This document shows, in pieces, positions 34,617-44,371 of a stretch of DNA of 64,000 nucleotides. Numbering within the stretch: position 1 is the first letter of the stretch; each line of letters opens with the position of its first letter. The DNA is from Gottfriedia sp002574545. GTDB lineage: Bacteria; Bacillota; Bacilli; Bacillales; Bacillaceae_G. Where the stretch lies: the NCBI GenBank assembly GCA_052180195.1, contig CP197469.1; one strand, written 5' to 3'. The notes under the pieces were generated by a model. That model searched no databases, was not told the DNA's origin, and worked only from the letters and a program-made list of their open reading frames with translations. The translations under genes were made by a program, and so were the position numbers.

Positions 34617-37600
34617 ATGAGCCATCGTAAAATGAAAAAGATGGTCATGTCAACGTTTCTTGCAACTTCCACACTACTAGGATACACAGTTCCGGCGTTT
34701 GCCATGACAGGTGGAACATTTGCAAGTAATAGTCAAACTGTTCAGTTAGGCAGTAATAGCAAACTTGACTTGACTCAAGCACAACAATTACAAAATTTAT
34801 ATTTTGAGAAGCTACAATTTGATCCAAAGCTATTAAATTCTTCAGACCAACTAGATTTAATTATTCAATTTAATGTTGATCCAGCTCCAATTCAAATGAA
34901 AAATCAACAGAAGAATGCATCTTCTGGAAAACTTTCTGTTAATCAAGAAAACACACCTGCTGTTACGTTAGAAAGTGCTCAAACAGAAGTAAATAAAACA
35001 CACAGTGACTTTAAGGGCTTTGTTAGTAATGAGTCTAAAAAATTGAAAGCAGCAGGCGAATCTAGCTCTATTAAAATAGGAAGAGAGTATACTCAAGTAT
35101 TTAACGGTTTAGCTGTCAAAATTCCTAAAAGTTCCCTTAATGATCTGTTAGCATTACCTTACGTAAAGAGTGTCTATCAAAATGTTAAATATGCTCCAAT
35201 TCCAGCTTCTCAGTCAATCGATGCTCCTGCGAGCGCAACAGGAGACGGAAAGGTTTCAGATCAAAAAACAAATCCTAATTTATTATCAACTATTCGATTA
35301 AATCGCTCTAATATACAAGCAACAAGTAGTACTAAAGAGAGCTCTTCTGTATCAGAAAAAACAGTTAATACGCAGTCTGGGACTGTTCCACCTCCAGGTC
35401 CAGAAGGTCCACAATCTGGTGAAACAGCAATTCTTGATTGGTTAAAAATACACGATCTACAAAACGAAAACATCACAGGAAAAGGGGTAAAAGTCGGCGT
35501 TATTGACACAGGTCTTGACTATAATCACCCAGATCTTGCTGGAGAATACCAAGGCGGTAAGGATTTTGTAGACAATGACAACGACCCAATGGAAACGGTC
35601 TATTCTGACTGGTTAGCTGCAAAGAATGCCAATGATTCACTTCCATCTGATCAACAAGATCCAAACTTTCCAACGGATTATCATAATTATATTACTTCTC
35701 ATGGAACTCACGTAGCTGGAACAATTGCAGGTCAATCAAGAAACAGTTCTCCATATGCACTTAGAGGAGTTGCTCCAGAAGTTCAGTTATATGCTTACCG
35801 TGTGTTAGGTCCTCATGGTGGTACAGATGAGGCTGTTATGGCAGGGATTGAACAATCATATAAGGATGGGTGTAAAGTAATTAACTTATCACTTGGTGCG
35901 AATTATAATGATTCTTTGTCTTCTAATGCGGTTGCAATTAATAATATTTCAGATCTTGGAGTTACTGCGGTTATTGCTGCTGGTAATTCTGGGCCGGGGG
36001 CTGGAACATTGGGGACACCGGGGACTTCAGCAAAGGCGATAACTGTCGGCGCAATTGCTGCACCTACCCAAATTCCAATGTTTGACATTCATTCATATGG
36101 AGCATCAGGAGAAGATTCATTTTCGATTACAAATACTCGTTTAATCGGAAAGGATTTCTCAGAATCGAATTCAAAGCTTAGTGGATTGACTCAGTATGAT
36201 ATCGTAGATGCTGGATATGGCACACCTGCTTGGTACGATTCTTTACGTAATAAAAATATTGATGTGAAAGATAAGGTTGTTATTGTTAAGCGTGGTGCCG
36301 CTTCTATGGACCAACTAATGATGTACGCGGCTAATGAACATGCTAAAGCGATGATTTTATGGAATCCAACAGACAATCCTGATCTTCTATTTGATGAGCA
36401 AGGGTATTATCCATTTTATTTTGGTTCTAAGGGTAGTACGGTTTACACTTTACAAATAGGCAAGAATGATGGAACAAAATTCTATAACGCTTTTAAAGAA
36501 GGTTCGATCAAAAAAATATCTGTATCGAACGCTGGAAACTTCACAATGCCAGGTAATTCACTTGCTAGTTTTAGTTCCACTGGTCCTGTTTCAGGTTCAT
36601 TAGCAATTAAACCTGATGTAGTTGCGCCAGGTGTAGATATTTTCTCAACAGCTCCATATGATATATGGGAACCAGATAACAAAGATTATTCGTATGCTTA
36701 CCAATCAATGTCTGGTACATCAATGGCTACTCCTCACGTTGCAGGTATGGCAGCATTGATTTTATCAGCGCATCCAAACTATAAGCCTGAAGATGTTAAA
36801 GTAGCATTGATGCAAACAGCGGATGCTATCGACTCACAAAAAAGCTTATTCCAGATTGGCTCAGGTAAAGCTGATCCATATCAGGCAGTGCATTCTGATA
36901 TGCAATTTAAAGTAAAGGACTATATTCAATCGCGGTCATCAACTGATGATTCGTCAAGTTCCAATATCATTACAGTAGCAAATACAACAGGTTCGTTTTC
37001 GTTTGGTTATACAGCTCGTTCACTAGACGGTTCTGTTACGAAAACAGGCGACTTGTATATTACTAATAATGGAGATAGTAAAAAGACTTTCGATGCATCA
37101 AGTGTATTCTTTAAGGATTCGTTTGTGACAAGCGGACAAGATGGTAAGGAACAAGGCGCTAAAATTAGTATAAGTAATGCAACATCACCTGAGACTGAAT
37201 TAAAGTCAATTACAGTTCCAGCAGGAGGAACAGTTCAACTAAATGTAAAATTCAATGCCCCTGCTTCAGCAGCAAGTGGGTATTATGAGGCATATATTAA
37301 CTTTGTTAATACAGCTAATCCTGATGAAACTTACCGTATGCCTCTTGCTATTAACGTTCAAAGTAGAGGACTAGATTTTAGAATTCAAAGAAAAGCCTTT
37401 ACGCTAAGTGGCGATAAAAACTTTAATCCTAATACATTTGCTGTTACTCCTCAATCTTGGGCAGAGGTTCGAGTGAAAAGTCCATTAGACCCTTCATTCG
37501 GCTTTAAACTTTATATTATGGATGTAACTGGCAGTAAATATATAGGATATATTGCTACATTTAATCTTTCTGCTTTTACTCTTGGTAATCTAGTTTATGC

Positions 37601-40600
37601 ACCGCTATTACTTAATGGTAGTTATTATCCTTATAAAGATCCAATTTCCAAGGATGATCCTAATTTATCAGTTAAACTGACACAACAACAATCAACCCAA
37701 AAGCAACTTGGAGAAGGTGGCTATACAATACAAGCGCGTGCTTTAGACGCTTCTAGTGGTCAGTTATATGAAAAAAACAGCACAGTTTATGTTGATAACA
37801 CTCCACCAACAGTACAAATGGATAAAGGTAGTGAACCAGGTATTTATGAAATTGATCCAAATGGTCCTATGACAGATGGAGCGCTAAAATGGTTCTCAGG
37901 AAAGGCTTATGATTCAAATGTTGATTATATGAAGAATGTTGGGCATGAAACGAAAGTTCCTGCACCACCTAACTATGATACTGATACAGATGTAAGTCAA
38001 TCTTTAGGTAGAATTGACGGAATGCTCGGTGATTCAAACTCAGCACCTTACGTCAATTATTTCCTTACTCCTAGTGGTGATGGACAATTTAAATTTGGTA
38101 TTAGTAAAGAGGACCTCGTGAATACTGATGCTGACCCTCAAAAAGAAAATTACGGGGTACAGTTCAGAATTTATCCTGAAGATTATTCTTTTGCAGGTAA
38201 TCTTGAAACGCAAGGACAATTTTATTATTTTGTTAAAAAAGGTAATGAGTATGTAGTGAATCGCTTCGCACGATTAGATTCACCTGGTTCTACTACATTA
38301 AATGGGGTCGACCCTGACTTCCTTGTTGATAAAACATTAGTCTCAAAAGAAGACAACTTTAAATCAACTTTATCTATTAAATATCCGAAAAATCTTGTTG
38401 GAGCGAAATTCTATATTGATAGCCTTTATTTTGCTGAACTTAAGGATATCGATTTTAGTCCAGAATATAAAGCCTTTTTAGCAACAAAGGGTATCACAGC
38501 TGATAAGACTTGGATTCATCAAGACACGGATGTAAATGGCGATTTTATATTCAGTTTCAATCTTCCAAAAGATATACAAGCTCAAGGTGTATTAAATACA
38601 GCAGACACAATGAGCGAGGGTGTTGCCAAAGAAATGCCTCTTCTTGATATTAAATACAAAGTGACAAATGATGCTGGATTAGATACATTATGGCTTCAAA
38701 GTTCAGCGAATATCCCGGAAATCACAACATATGAAGGCGGGAAAAACGGGATGGATCGAGTCCCTACATTCCTTGATAAAAAACTTTATATTAGAGGCTC
38801 AGCTTATATTAGTGGCAGTATTAGACCAGAAGGATTTCAAAACTATCCGACCTCTAATGTATTTGGTAGATCAACGCCAATAACAGCTACTGATTCGGGC
38901 GTTGAGATTAATTTTGAAGACCCTAATGCAGGTGGTATTACGTCTAAATTACAGGTAGCTGAAGATACTACAGCCGGCGCTACAAGTGCAAATCCAGGGA
39001 TTGTTCAGAATGGTTTATTCACAACTGACCTTCCTATGCAAGCAGGAAATAAACCATACAACTTTACAATGAAAATGCCAGGTCATTTAACATACTATGG
39101 TACATTAGCTGTTAATACTGAAGGACAATATAATTACGCAGCAGGAGGAAATTATTTTGTTCCGAATGCAATCATGCTTGCAGGTGACGTAAATGATGAC
39201 GATGTAATCGATATGAAAGACATTGAGGCAGAAAGTGCAGCCTACAATAGCTTTGTCGACACACCATCAACTTACACTAGAAATGCTGATTTAAACTTCG
39301 ACGGTACAATTGATTATACCGACTTTGAATACATCATCAAAAACTTTGGAAAATATAATACGACTGCACCAAATGCTTCAACTTTAGAAGGAAAAATCGT
39401 GTTAACTACAAGTAAAACAATAACGATCACTGGGTTAGGCACATTACCAAGCGGTTCAGATCTTGCTGCATTTAATACTGTTGTAAAACCAGTGCCATAT
39501 ATTAAAACAAGTGATAGCAACGCTTTCGTATATTATGGAAAAGTTAATCCGTTTCAATTATTTTCTGTAAGTTATAAAACACCAGACGTTGTATCGGGTG
39601 CATCTACAGTTACACAAATTGAGGACACAACATGGAGAGCTGCAGTAGACGGAGCAGGTGGACAAATTCTGATTGATGGAGTCGACCGAAAAGAAGCTAC
39701 TAACGTATATAATGGCGTTTCAACAAATTCGATTACCGAAAAAGTTGTAAATGGAAAAGGGCAATATGAATTTGATCCATCATTGTTCAAAAAAGCAGGA
39801 GTCCACACAATTGTGTTCAAGGCACCAGGCTATATGGATCGCTCTTTAAAATTTAAAATGCAAAATGGTGGAGGAAATAGCTTTTCACTATTGTCACCAA
39901 ACAACGTTGCAACAGTTGGAAAAGCGTTGACGTTCACTCGATCAGATACGACGGGCTCAACAGCTGCGCACTATCGTGATATTTGGCAATCGAATATTAA
40001 TTCAATAACAGTAACCGATCCAAGTAATAATGTTGTTAAAAACTTTAAGGGAGATGAATTAGCTGCTCTCTTTAACCAAGTAACACCTGCAAATGCAACA
40101 ACATTTAACTTTACGATTCCGGCAGGCGTTTTCTCGACGCCATCATTAAATGGAGCAGATTGGAAGATTTCAATCGCAGCGGACAACTATGACACTTATT
40201 CATTCTCGCAAAGAATTAATGCGTTCGCGTCTCCAACATTAACGGCTGAACCAAATCGATATTTTAATGATAATAATTCAAACCCAATTTCAATTGGAGT
40301 TGGAGCTACAACCGATACACAAGCATGGAGAGATGCAATAACAGCAGTTCAAATAGGTGGCACTACAATTCTAAGAGCAGATTTTACGGCTAATAATATT
40401 ATAGTCGATGCACCAGGAACGCCTATTAAAATAGATAAATCGTTGATTACAGCACCAGGAAGCATAGCGATAAGCGTCATAGCAACAAATTACCAAACTG
40501 CTACGGTTAATCAACCTTTATACAAGCAAGGTATTACCCTAACAGCTCCTACTGGTACAATCTTTGCTGGAAAAGACCTAGTGATGAATTTCAATCCTAG

Positions 40601-42638
40601 TACTGCTTCATCTGATTGGATTTCGGCAGTGAAGGCTACTGGTAATATTAAATTTGCTGGAAATTCAATCAAAACTAGAGTTGTGATTGATGAAACAGCA
40701 GGAACATTAACAATTCCATATGATTTAGTAAGAACAAATGGTGGCTCTGCAGTTACAAGAAGCTTTGTTGTTTCAGCTCCAGGTTATGCTGACGTTAATG
40801 TAAATGCAACTGTTACACCACAAACTGCACCTTCAATTGCACTTTCGTCAACTACAGAAACGCCTCAGTTTGGCGATACGATTACTTACTCTATTAACGG
40901 GGATGATAATCCTTTATGGAGAAGCTCAATTTTACTTGCACCAACGTCAGATCAAACGATAGATAATGGTGATGTCACTATTCAGTTCACATCTGTTTCA
41001 TCAGTAAAACCATATGTCACAACATCTGTAAAAAATGGAACAGGTTCAGTAACGATTGATGGAAATGCAACACAATCTAATACTACTGCAGGTAACAAGA
41101 ACGTTAAGTTCATATCACCTTACTTTACGCCAATCACAATCGCTCAACCATTTGCTCAAAGAACGGCACCAACACCGGACTTGACGCCAAGTGGAATTAA
41201 TAAACCAGTGATTATTACAGTACCTAATAATACTGAAAATATGAGATGGGCAAATGCAGCTAAGGCAGTTTCTGGTGATATTACAGTAGAGGGAGTATCG
41301 GTTAAATCTGACGCGACAATCTCATCAGATAAGAGCAATATCACAATAACACTTCCTGGAACAGCATTTACAACAACAGGAAACAAAGAGATTAAGTTTA
41401 CGGCATATTGCTACCCGGACACAAAGGTAACTCAAGTAGTTAAGAACAATGCACCAGTGTTTGCATCAAAAATCGCTTATATTCAAGAAGATACGCAAAT
41501 CACTACTAGCTACAATCAAGATTCAGATTGGCTTGCAGCTAACCCTGTTGTATCACTAAATGGCAAAGTCGTTGATTCTAGCAAGTACACGCTTACAGCT
41601 AAAGAACTGACATTTGTTGATCGATCATTATTTAATGACTTAGGTGATTATCACTTTACAATTTCTGCGCCTGGTTATATCGACACGTCATTTACGATTA
41701 TCATAAGTGATGATTTATCACATTTGATTTCGGCAACAACTGACAGCAACGGTAATATTGATCCCGAAGGCTTTACTTCAGTGAAACATGGATCAAATCA
41801 AACGTTCAAAATCACACCGAATACAGGTTTTGAGATTGGAAGCGTTCGTATTGACGGGCAAGAAGTTACTGTAACAAACGGCGAGTACACATTTACAAAT
41901 GTAACGAAGAATCATTCGATCAATGTAACGTTCAAACAAATCGTTCACATTATCACGGCAACAGCAGGAAGTAACGGTACAATTAGTCCGAGCGGTAGAA
42001 TTACAGCAAATTACGGAACAAACCAAACGTATACTGTCACTCCTTATGAAGGTTATGAAGTTGCAACGTTTAAAGTAGACGGCGTCGATGCACAATTAAC
42101 AAACAATACGTACACGTTTACGAATGTAACAAAAGATCATACAATTCATGTAACGTTTAAACAAATCGTACACACAATCACAGCAGCAGCTGGAAGCAAT
42201 GGAACGATCAGTCCGAGCGGTAAAGTTTCTGTAAACCATGGGAAAGATCAAACGTTTACGGTTACACCGAATAAGGGCTATGAAGTTGCTACATTTACTG
42301 TTGATGGCGTGAATGCAAATCTTACAAATAACTCCTATGTATTTACGAATATAACGAAGGACCACACAATTAACGTAACGTTCAAGAAAATCGTATATAC
42401 AATTGTAGCATCAGCTGAAGGCAATGGAACGATCAGCCCAAGTGGAGTGCTTACATTAGATCAAGGTGTAAATCAAACATTCAAAATTACACCTGCTAAG
42501 GGAAGTTATGAGGTTGCAACGTTTAAAGTTGATGGAGTAGATACAAAGTTAAAAAATAATACGTACACGTTTACGAATATAACTAAGAATCATACAATCA
42601 GCGTTACGTTTAAACATAAAGGTAACAGTGAAAAGTAA
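34617..42638 (+). CDS. Giant secreted subtilisin-like protease with HID-like and InlB-B-like repeats
   Basis: A 2673-residue S8 serine protease. Order: signal peptide (cut near residue 29, AFA), inhibitor I9-like propeptide (about 55-195), and the catalytic domain with Asp297 (VIDTGLDYNHPDL), His362 (HGTHVAG), oxyanion Asn457 (AAGNSGPG) and Ser702 (GTSMATPHVAG). A PA-type insertion lies between Asn457 and Ser702, as in Vpr. Fn3-like beta domains follow, then two dockerin-like calcium loops (about 1524-1575: DVNDDDVIDMKDIE and DLNFDGTIDYTDFE). Seven repeats about 70-90 residues apart (about 1670-2365) begin W-R/I/A-xx-I/A and resemble the Shr haemoglobin-interacting domain (formerly DUF1533). 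Four divergent InlB-B-type repeats of about 74 residues close the protein. No LPxTG, SLH or membrane anchor is seen. Confidence 0.9.
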   Translation: MSHRKMKKMVMSTFLATSTLLGYTVPAFAMTGGTFASNSQTVQLGSNSKLDLTQAQQLQNLYFEKLQFDPKLLNSSDQLDLIIQFNVDPAPIQMKNQQKNASSGKLSVNQENTPAVTLESAQTEVNKTHSDFKGFVSNESKKLKAAGESSSIKIGREYTQVFNGLAVKIPKSSLNDLLALPYVKSVYQNVKYAPIPASQSIDAPASATGDGKVSDQKTNPNLLSTIRLNRSNIQATSSTKESSSVSEKTVNTQSGTVPPPGPEGPQSGETAILDWLKIHDLQNENITGKGVKVGVIDTGLDYNHPDLAGEYQGGKDFVDNDNDPMETVYSDWLAAKNANDSLPSDQQDPNFPTDYHNYITSHGTHVAGTIAGQSRNSSPYALRGVAPEVQLYAYRVLGPHGGTDEAVMAGIEQSYKDGCKVINLSLGANYNDSLSSNAVAINNISDLGVTAVIAAGNSGPGAGTLGTPGTSAKAITVGAIAAPTQIPMFDIHSYGASGEDSFSITNTRLIGKDFSESNSKLSGLTQYDIVDAGYGTPAWYDSLRNKNIDVKDKVVIVKRGAASMDQLMMYAANEHAKAMILWNPTDNPDLLFDEQGYYPFYFGSKGSTVYTLQIGKNDGTKFYNAFKEGSIKKISVSNAGNFTMPGNSLASFSSTGPVSGSLAIKPDVVAPGVDIFSTAPYDIWEPDNKDYSYAYQSMSGTSMATPHVAGMAALILSAHPNYKPEDVKVALMQTADAIDSQKSLFQIGSGKADPYQAVHSDMQFKVKDYIQSRSSTDDSSSSNIITVANTTGSFSFGYTARSLDGSVTKTGDLYITNNGDSKKTFDASSVFFKDSFVTSGQDGKEQGAKISISNATSPETELKSITVPAGGTVQLNVKFNAPASAASGYYEAYINFVNTANPDETYRMPLAINVQSRGLDFRIQRKAFTLSGDKNFNPNTFAVTPQSWAEVRVKSPLDPSFGFKLYIMDVTGSKYIGYIATFNLSAFTLGNLVYAPLLLNGSYYPYKDPISKDDPNLSVKLTQQQSTQKQLGEGGYTIQARALDASSGQLYEKNSTVYVDNTPPTVQMDKGSEPGIYEIDPNGPMTDGALKWFSGKAYDSNVDYMKNVGHETKVPAPPNYDTDTDVSQSLGRIDGMLGDSNSAPYVNYFLTPSGDGQFKFGISKEDLVNTDADPQKENYGVQFRIYPEDYSFAGNLETQGQFYYFVKKGNEYVVNRFARLDSPGSTTLNGVDPDFLVDKTLVSKEDNFKSTLSIKYPKNLVGAKFYIDSLYFAELKDIDFSPEYKAFLATKGITADKTWIHQDTDVNGDFIFSFNLPKDIQAQGVLNTADTMSEGVAKEMPLLDIKYKVTNDAGLDTLWLQSSANIPEITTYEGGKNGMDRVPTFLDKKLYIRGSAYISGSIRPEGFQNYPTSNVFGRSTPITATDSGVEINFEDPNAGGITSKLQVAEDTTAGATSANPGIVQNGLFTTDLPMQAGNKPYNFTMKMPGHLTYYGTLAVNTEGQYNYAAGGNYFVPNAIMLAGDVNDDDVIDMKDIEAESAAYNSFVDTPSTYTRNADLNFDGTIDYTDFEYIIKNFGKYNTTAPNASTLEGKIVLTTSKTITITGLGTLPSGSDLAAFNTVVKPVPYIKTSDSNAFVYYGKVNPFQLFSVSYKTPDVVSGASTVTQIEDTTWRAAVDGAGGQILIDGVDRKEATNVYNGVSTNSITEKVVNGKGQYEFDPSLFKKAGVHTIVFKAPGYMDRSLKFKMQNGGGNSFSLLSPNNVATVGKALTFTRSDTTGSTAAHYRDIWQSNINSITVTDPSNNVVKNFKGDELAALFNQVTPANATTFNFTIPAGVFSTPSLNGADWKISIAADNYDTYSFSQRINAFASPTLTAEPNRYFNDNNSNPISIGVGATTDTQAWRDAITAVQIGGTTILRADFTANNIIVDAPGTPIKIDKSLITAPGSIAISVIATNYQTATVNQPLYKQGITLTAPTGTIFAGKDLVMNFNPSTASSDWISAVKATGNIKFAGNSIKTRVVIDETAGTLTIPYDLVRTNGGSAVTRSFVVSAPGYADVNVNATVTPQTAPSIALSSTTETPQFGDTITYSINGDDNPLWRSSILLAPTSDQTIDNGDVTIQFTSVSSVKPYVTTSVKNGTGSVTIDGNATQSNTTAGNKNVKFISPYFTPITIAQPFAQRTAPTPDLTPSGINKPVIITVPNNTENMRWANAAKAVSGDITVEGVSVKSDATISSDKSNITITLPGTAFTTTGNKEIKFTAYCYPDTKVTQVVKNNAPVFASKIAYIQEDTQITTSYNQDSDWLAANPVVSLNGKVVDSSKYTLTAKELTFVDRSLFNDLGDYHFTISAPGYIDTSFTIIISDDLSHLISATTDSNGNIDPEGFTSVKHGSNQTFKITPNTGFEIGSVRIDGQEVTVTNGEYTFTNVTKNHSINVTFKQIVHIITATAGSNGTISPSGRITANYGTNQTYTVTPYEGYEVATFKVDGVDAQLTNNTYTFTNVTKDHTIHVTFKQIVHTITAAAGSNGTISPSGKVSVNHGKDQTFTVTPNKGYEVATFTVDGVNANLTNNSYVFTNITKDHTINVTFKKIVYTIVASAEGNGTISPSGVLTLDQGVNQTFKITPAKGSYEVATFKVDGVDTKLKNNTYTFTNITKNHTISVTFKHKGNSEK

Positions 42639-42941
42639 TGGATCAACCGTAATTGACAGAGAATGTAAGACGTTCAAAAAGTAAATGTTTATATAAATAG
42701 AAAATATATTTTTTCGAACGGGGAATGAAAGGACTCAAATTGAGTTGAACTAGGCTGTCGGGATTTTCTCGACAGTCTCTTTTTTGTGTATAACTTACAT
42801 AAATTGGAGTAGTTTTAGACTAAATTTTGGTTACATTAAATAATTTTAAAATAATAAGCAAATCTTTCCTTCAGATATTATATATTGTTCACGAGACAAA
42901 GTTAAAATAAGCGCTTACTATATAAAGGTAGGGAATATTAA
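42639..42941. repeat. 303-bp direct repeat, copy 1
   Basis: Begins at the base after the subtilase stop codon and matches 43750-44052 at a constant offset of 1111 bases. I count six substitutions and no gaps. It contains a terminator hairpin CTGTCG (42755-42760)/CGACAG (42770-42775) with TCTTTTTT, and near its end the palindromic core AAGCGCTT, a weak cre look-alike. Confidence 0.93.
42755..42785 (+). terminator. Terminator after the subtilase (in repeat copy 1)
   Basis: A 6-bp core stem CTGTCG/CGACAG extended by G-T pairs, with TCTTTTTT after it, about 115 bases past the stop codon. The same hairpin recurs at about 43866-43896 in copy 2. Confidence 0.75.
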
Positions 42942-42943
42942 GT

Positions 42944-43749
42944 ACTAATCTACATGAAAACTTATAACCTCCCACTTCTTTATCTGTTTTTACGCCTTAA
43001 AAATAGATCTGTCACCCAAACTCCTGTAAAGATAATAAAAATTCTGATTAACCAGTTTCGCCAATCAGTATCTTTAAACCCTGTTAAGCTTACCACAACA
43101 CGTGATACTAACAGTAATACAAAGACATAAACAAAGTTAAGTAAATTTTTAGAAATCAAGGTATCCCGTCTTTCCTTTATAATCTTTTTTATCAAGGTAT
43201 TCCGCCATTGTTTTCCCAATATCTAAGGGTTTATTGCAACCTCTACCGCTATACCTACTGATACCGCTAATTTAGGGGCACCCCATGCCTTTATCTAACT
43301 ATTCTAAGTATACATCTATTATTCTAAAAAAATGTTTCTGTTTTTTGTATAATTTATGAAGAAAGTAAGAGGAGAGGAAATTTAATCCTGCTTGAAGTTT
43401 CAAGCACTCTTTGTCCCTTTGAGTTAGTTTCAAAATACGTGTCTAGTTTTGACGAATAGTAACATTCCGTAAAACACTAGCATTTGTCGCATTCGATTTT
43501 GCGAATGAGTTTGTTTCGTAAATTCATATTTCCCATCGGAACCATTGCGCTTTTCCCTTGGTATATCGGTATTCTTCGTTTGACATTCATTTATTCGGAG
43601 TACTCCGTATTTTTTGTTGAAACCCTCTGCAACCACATTCTATATTTTACGGAACGCTCCAACCAAAGAAGGAGGATAAAAAGAGGCACATAACGTTTAG
43701 TTATATCCCTCCCACATATAGAAAAAAATACTATTATATAGTGAAGTGG
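42944..43749. other. Unassigned segment between the direct repeats
   Basis: 806 bases bounded by the 303-bp repeats. Apart from the small minus-strand frame, only weak open frames occur (for example minus 43430-43636, 68 codons, without a clear ribosome site). The stretch 43430-43690 looks less AT-rich than its surroundings. No tRNA, transposase or known RNA is recognised. Confidence 0.5.
42980..43159 (-). CDS. Possible small membrane protein
   Basis: An open frame on the minus strand. From TTG 43159 (AAAGGAAAG upstream) it encodes 59 residues starting MISKNLLNFVYVFVLLLVSRVVVS, with two hydrophobic segments (about 5-24 and 35-52) and a basic tail RRKNR. The frame is open to 43219. Not recognised; it could be a real two-helix membrane protein or a remnant. 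It lies between the two 303-bp repeats. Confidence 0.4.
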   Translation of the reverse strand: MISKNLLNFVYVFVLLLVSRVVVSLTGFKDTDWRNWLIRIFIIFTGVWVTDLFLRRKNR

Positions 43750-44052
43750 TGGATCAACAGTAATTGACAGAGAAAGTAAGACGTTCAAAAAGTAAATGTT
43801 TATATAAATAGAAAATATATTTTTTCGAACGGGGAATGAAAGGACTCAAATTGATTTGCACTAGGCTGTCGGGACTTTCTCGACAGTCTCTTTTTTGTGT
43901 ATAACTTACATAAATTGGAGTAGTTTTAGACTAAATTTTGGTTACATTAAATAATTTTAAAATAATAAGCAAATCTTTCCTTCAGATATTATAAATTGTT
44001 CACGAGACAAAGTTAAAATAAGCGCTTACTATATAAAGGTAGGGAATATTAA
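43750..44052. repeat. 303-bp direct repeat, copy 2
   Basis: Second copy, same orientation, about 98 percent identical to 42639-42941, including the hairpin and T run. It lies about 320 bases upstream of mqo, where no gene ends just before it. Confidence 0.93.
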
Positions 44053-44174
44053 ATAATAGTGGGTCAGAATTTGTTTTTCTAAAATAAGGACCTTAATGAT
44101 AGATTTTTAACTTTTTTACATTGTTTAAATAGTTTATAATTATCAGATAAAGAAAAAAATTTTTTGGACAAATT

Positions 44175-44270
44175 ATAATAGAAATATACTATTAATTGGT
44201 TATAATTAAATAGTGATATACTATTATTAAAATGTAGTTTAAATGTGTTATACTATTAATAAGATATAAT
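44175..44270. repeat. Three 32-bp degenerate tandem repeats upstream of mqo
   Basis: The 10-mer TATACTATTA occurs at 44185-44194, 44217-44226 and 44249-44258, exactly 32 bases apart. The 32-base units around them (44175, 44207, 44239) also share an AAATAGTG-like left part and a TATAAT-like right part. Thirty-two bases are close to three helical turns, so the motifs face one side of the DNA. Confidence 0.75.
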
Positions 44271-44288
44271 TGAGACAGAAAAGGTGTG

Positions 44289-44343
44289 TTCCTAGGTGGT
44301 GCCTTGCTTTTTGTGACACCTAAGCAGGAAAACCTACTTTTTT
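44289..44343 (+). promoter_or_regulatory. Structured leader before mqo
   Basis: TTCCT-AGGTG (44289-44298) pairs with CACCT (44317-44321) and, after a 4-base bulge, AGGAA (44326-44330). A run of seven Ts follows at 44338-44344 and the mqo ribosome site soon after. The arrangement resembles an attenuator or protein-binding leader; no known riboswitch class is recognised. Confidence 0.4.
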
Positions 44344-44371
44344 GCAAAAAAAGGGGAAAAGGAAGGTTATT

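Noticed and set aside
41793..42365. Minus-strand open frames with regular cysteines opposite the subtilase repeats
   Set aside because: They are mirror readings of the repeated InlB-B-type coding sequence and repeat with it.
42910..42923. A cre site in the 303-bp repeat
   Set aside because: The AAGCGCTT core is good but three constrained outer bases fail, and in both copies it is far from any start codon.
43430..43636. A 68-codon minus-strand gene between the 303-bp repeats
   Set aside because: No clear Shine-Dalgarno, no recognised family, and overlapping frames on both strands are equally open.
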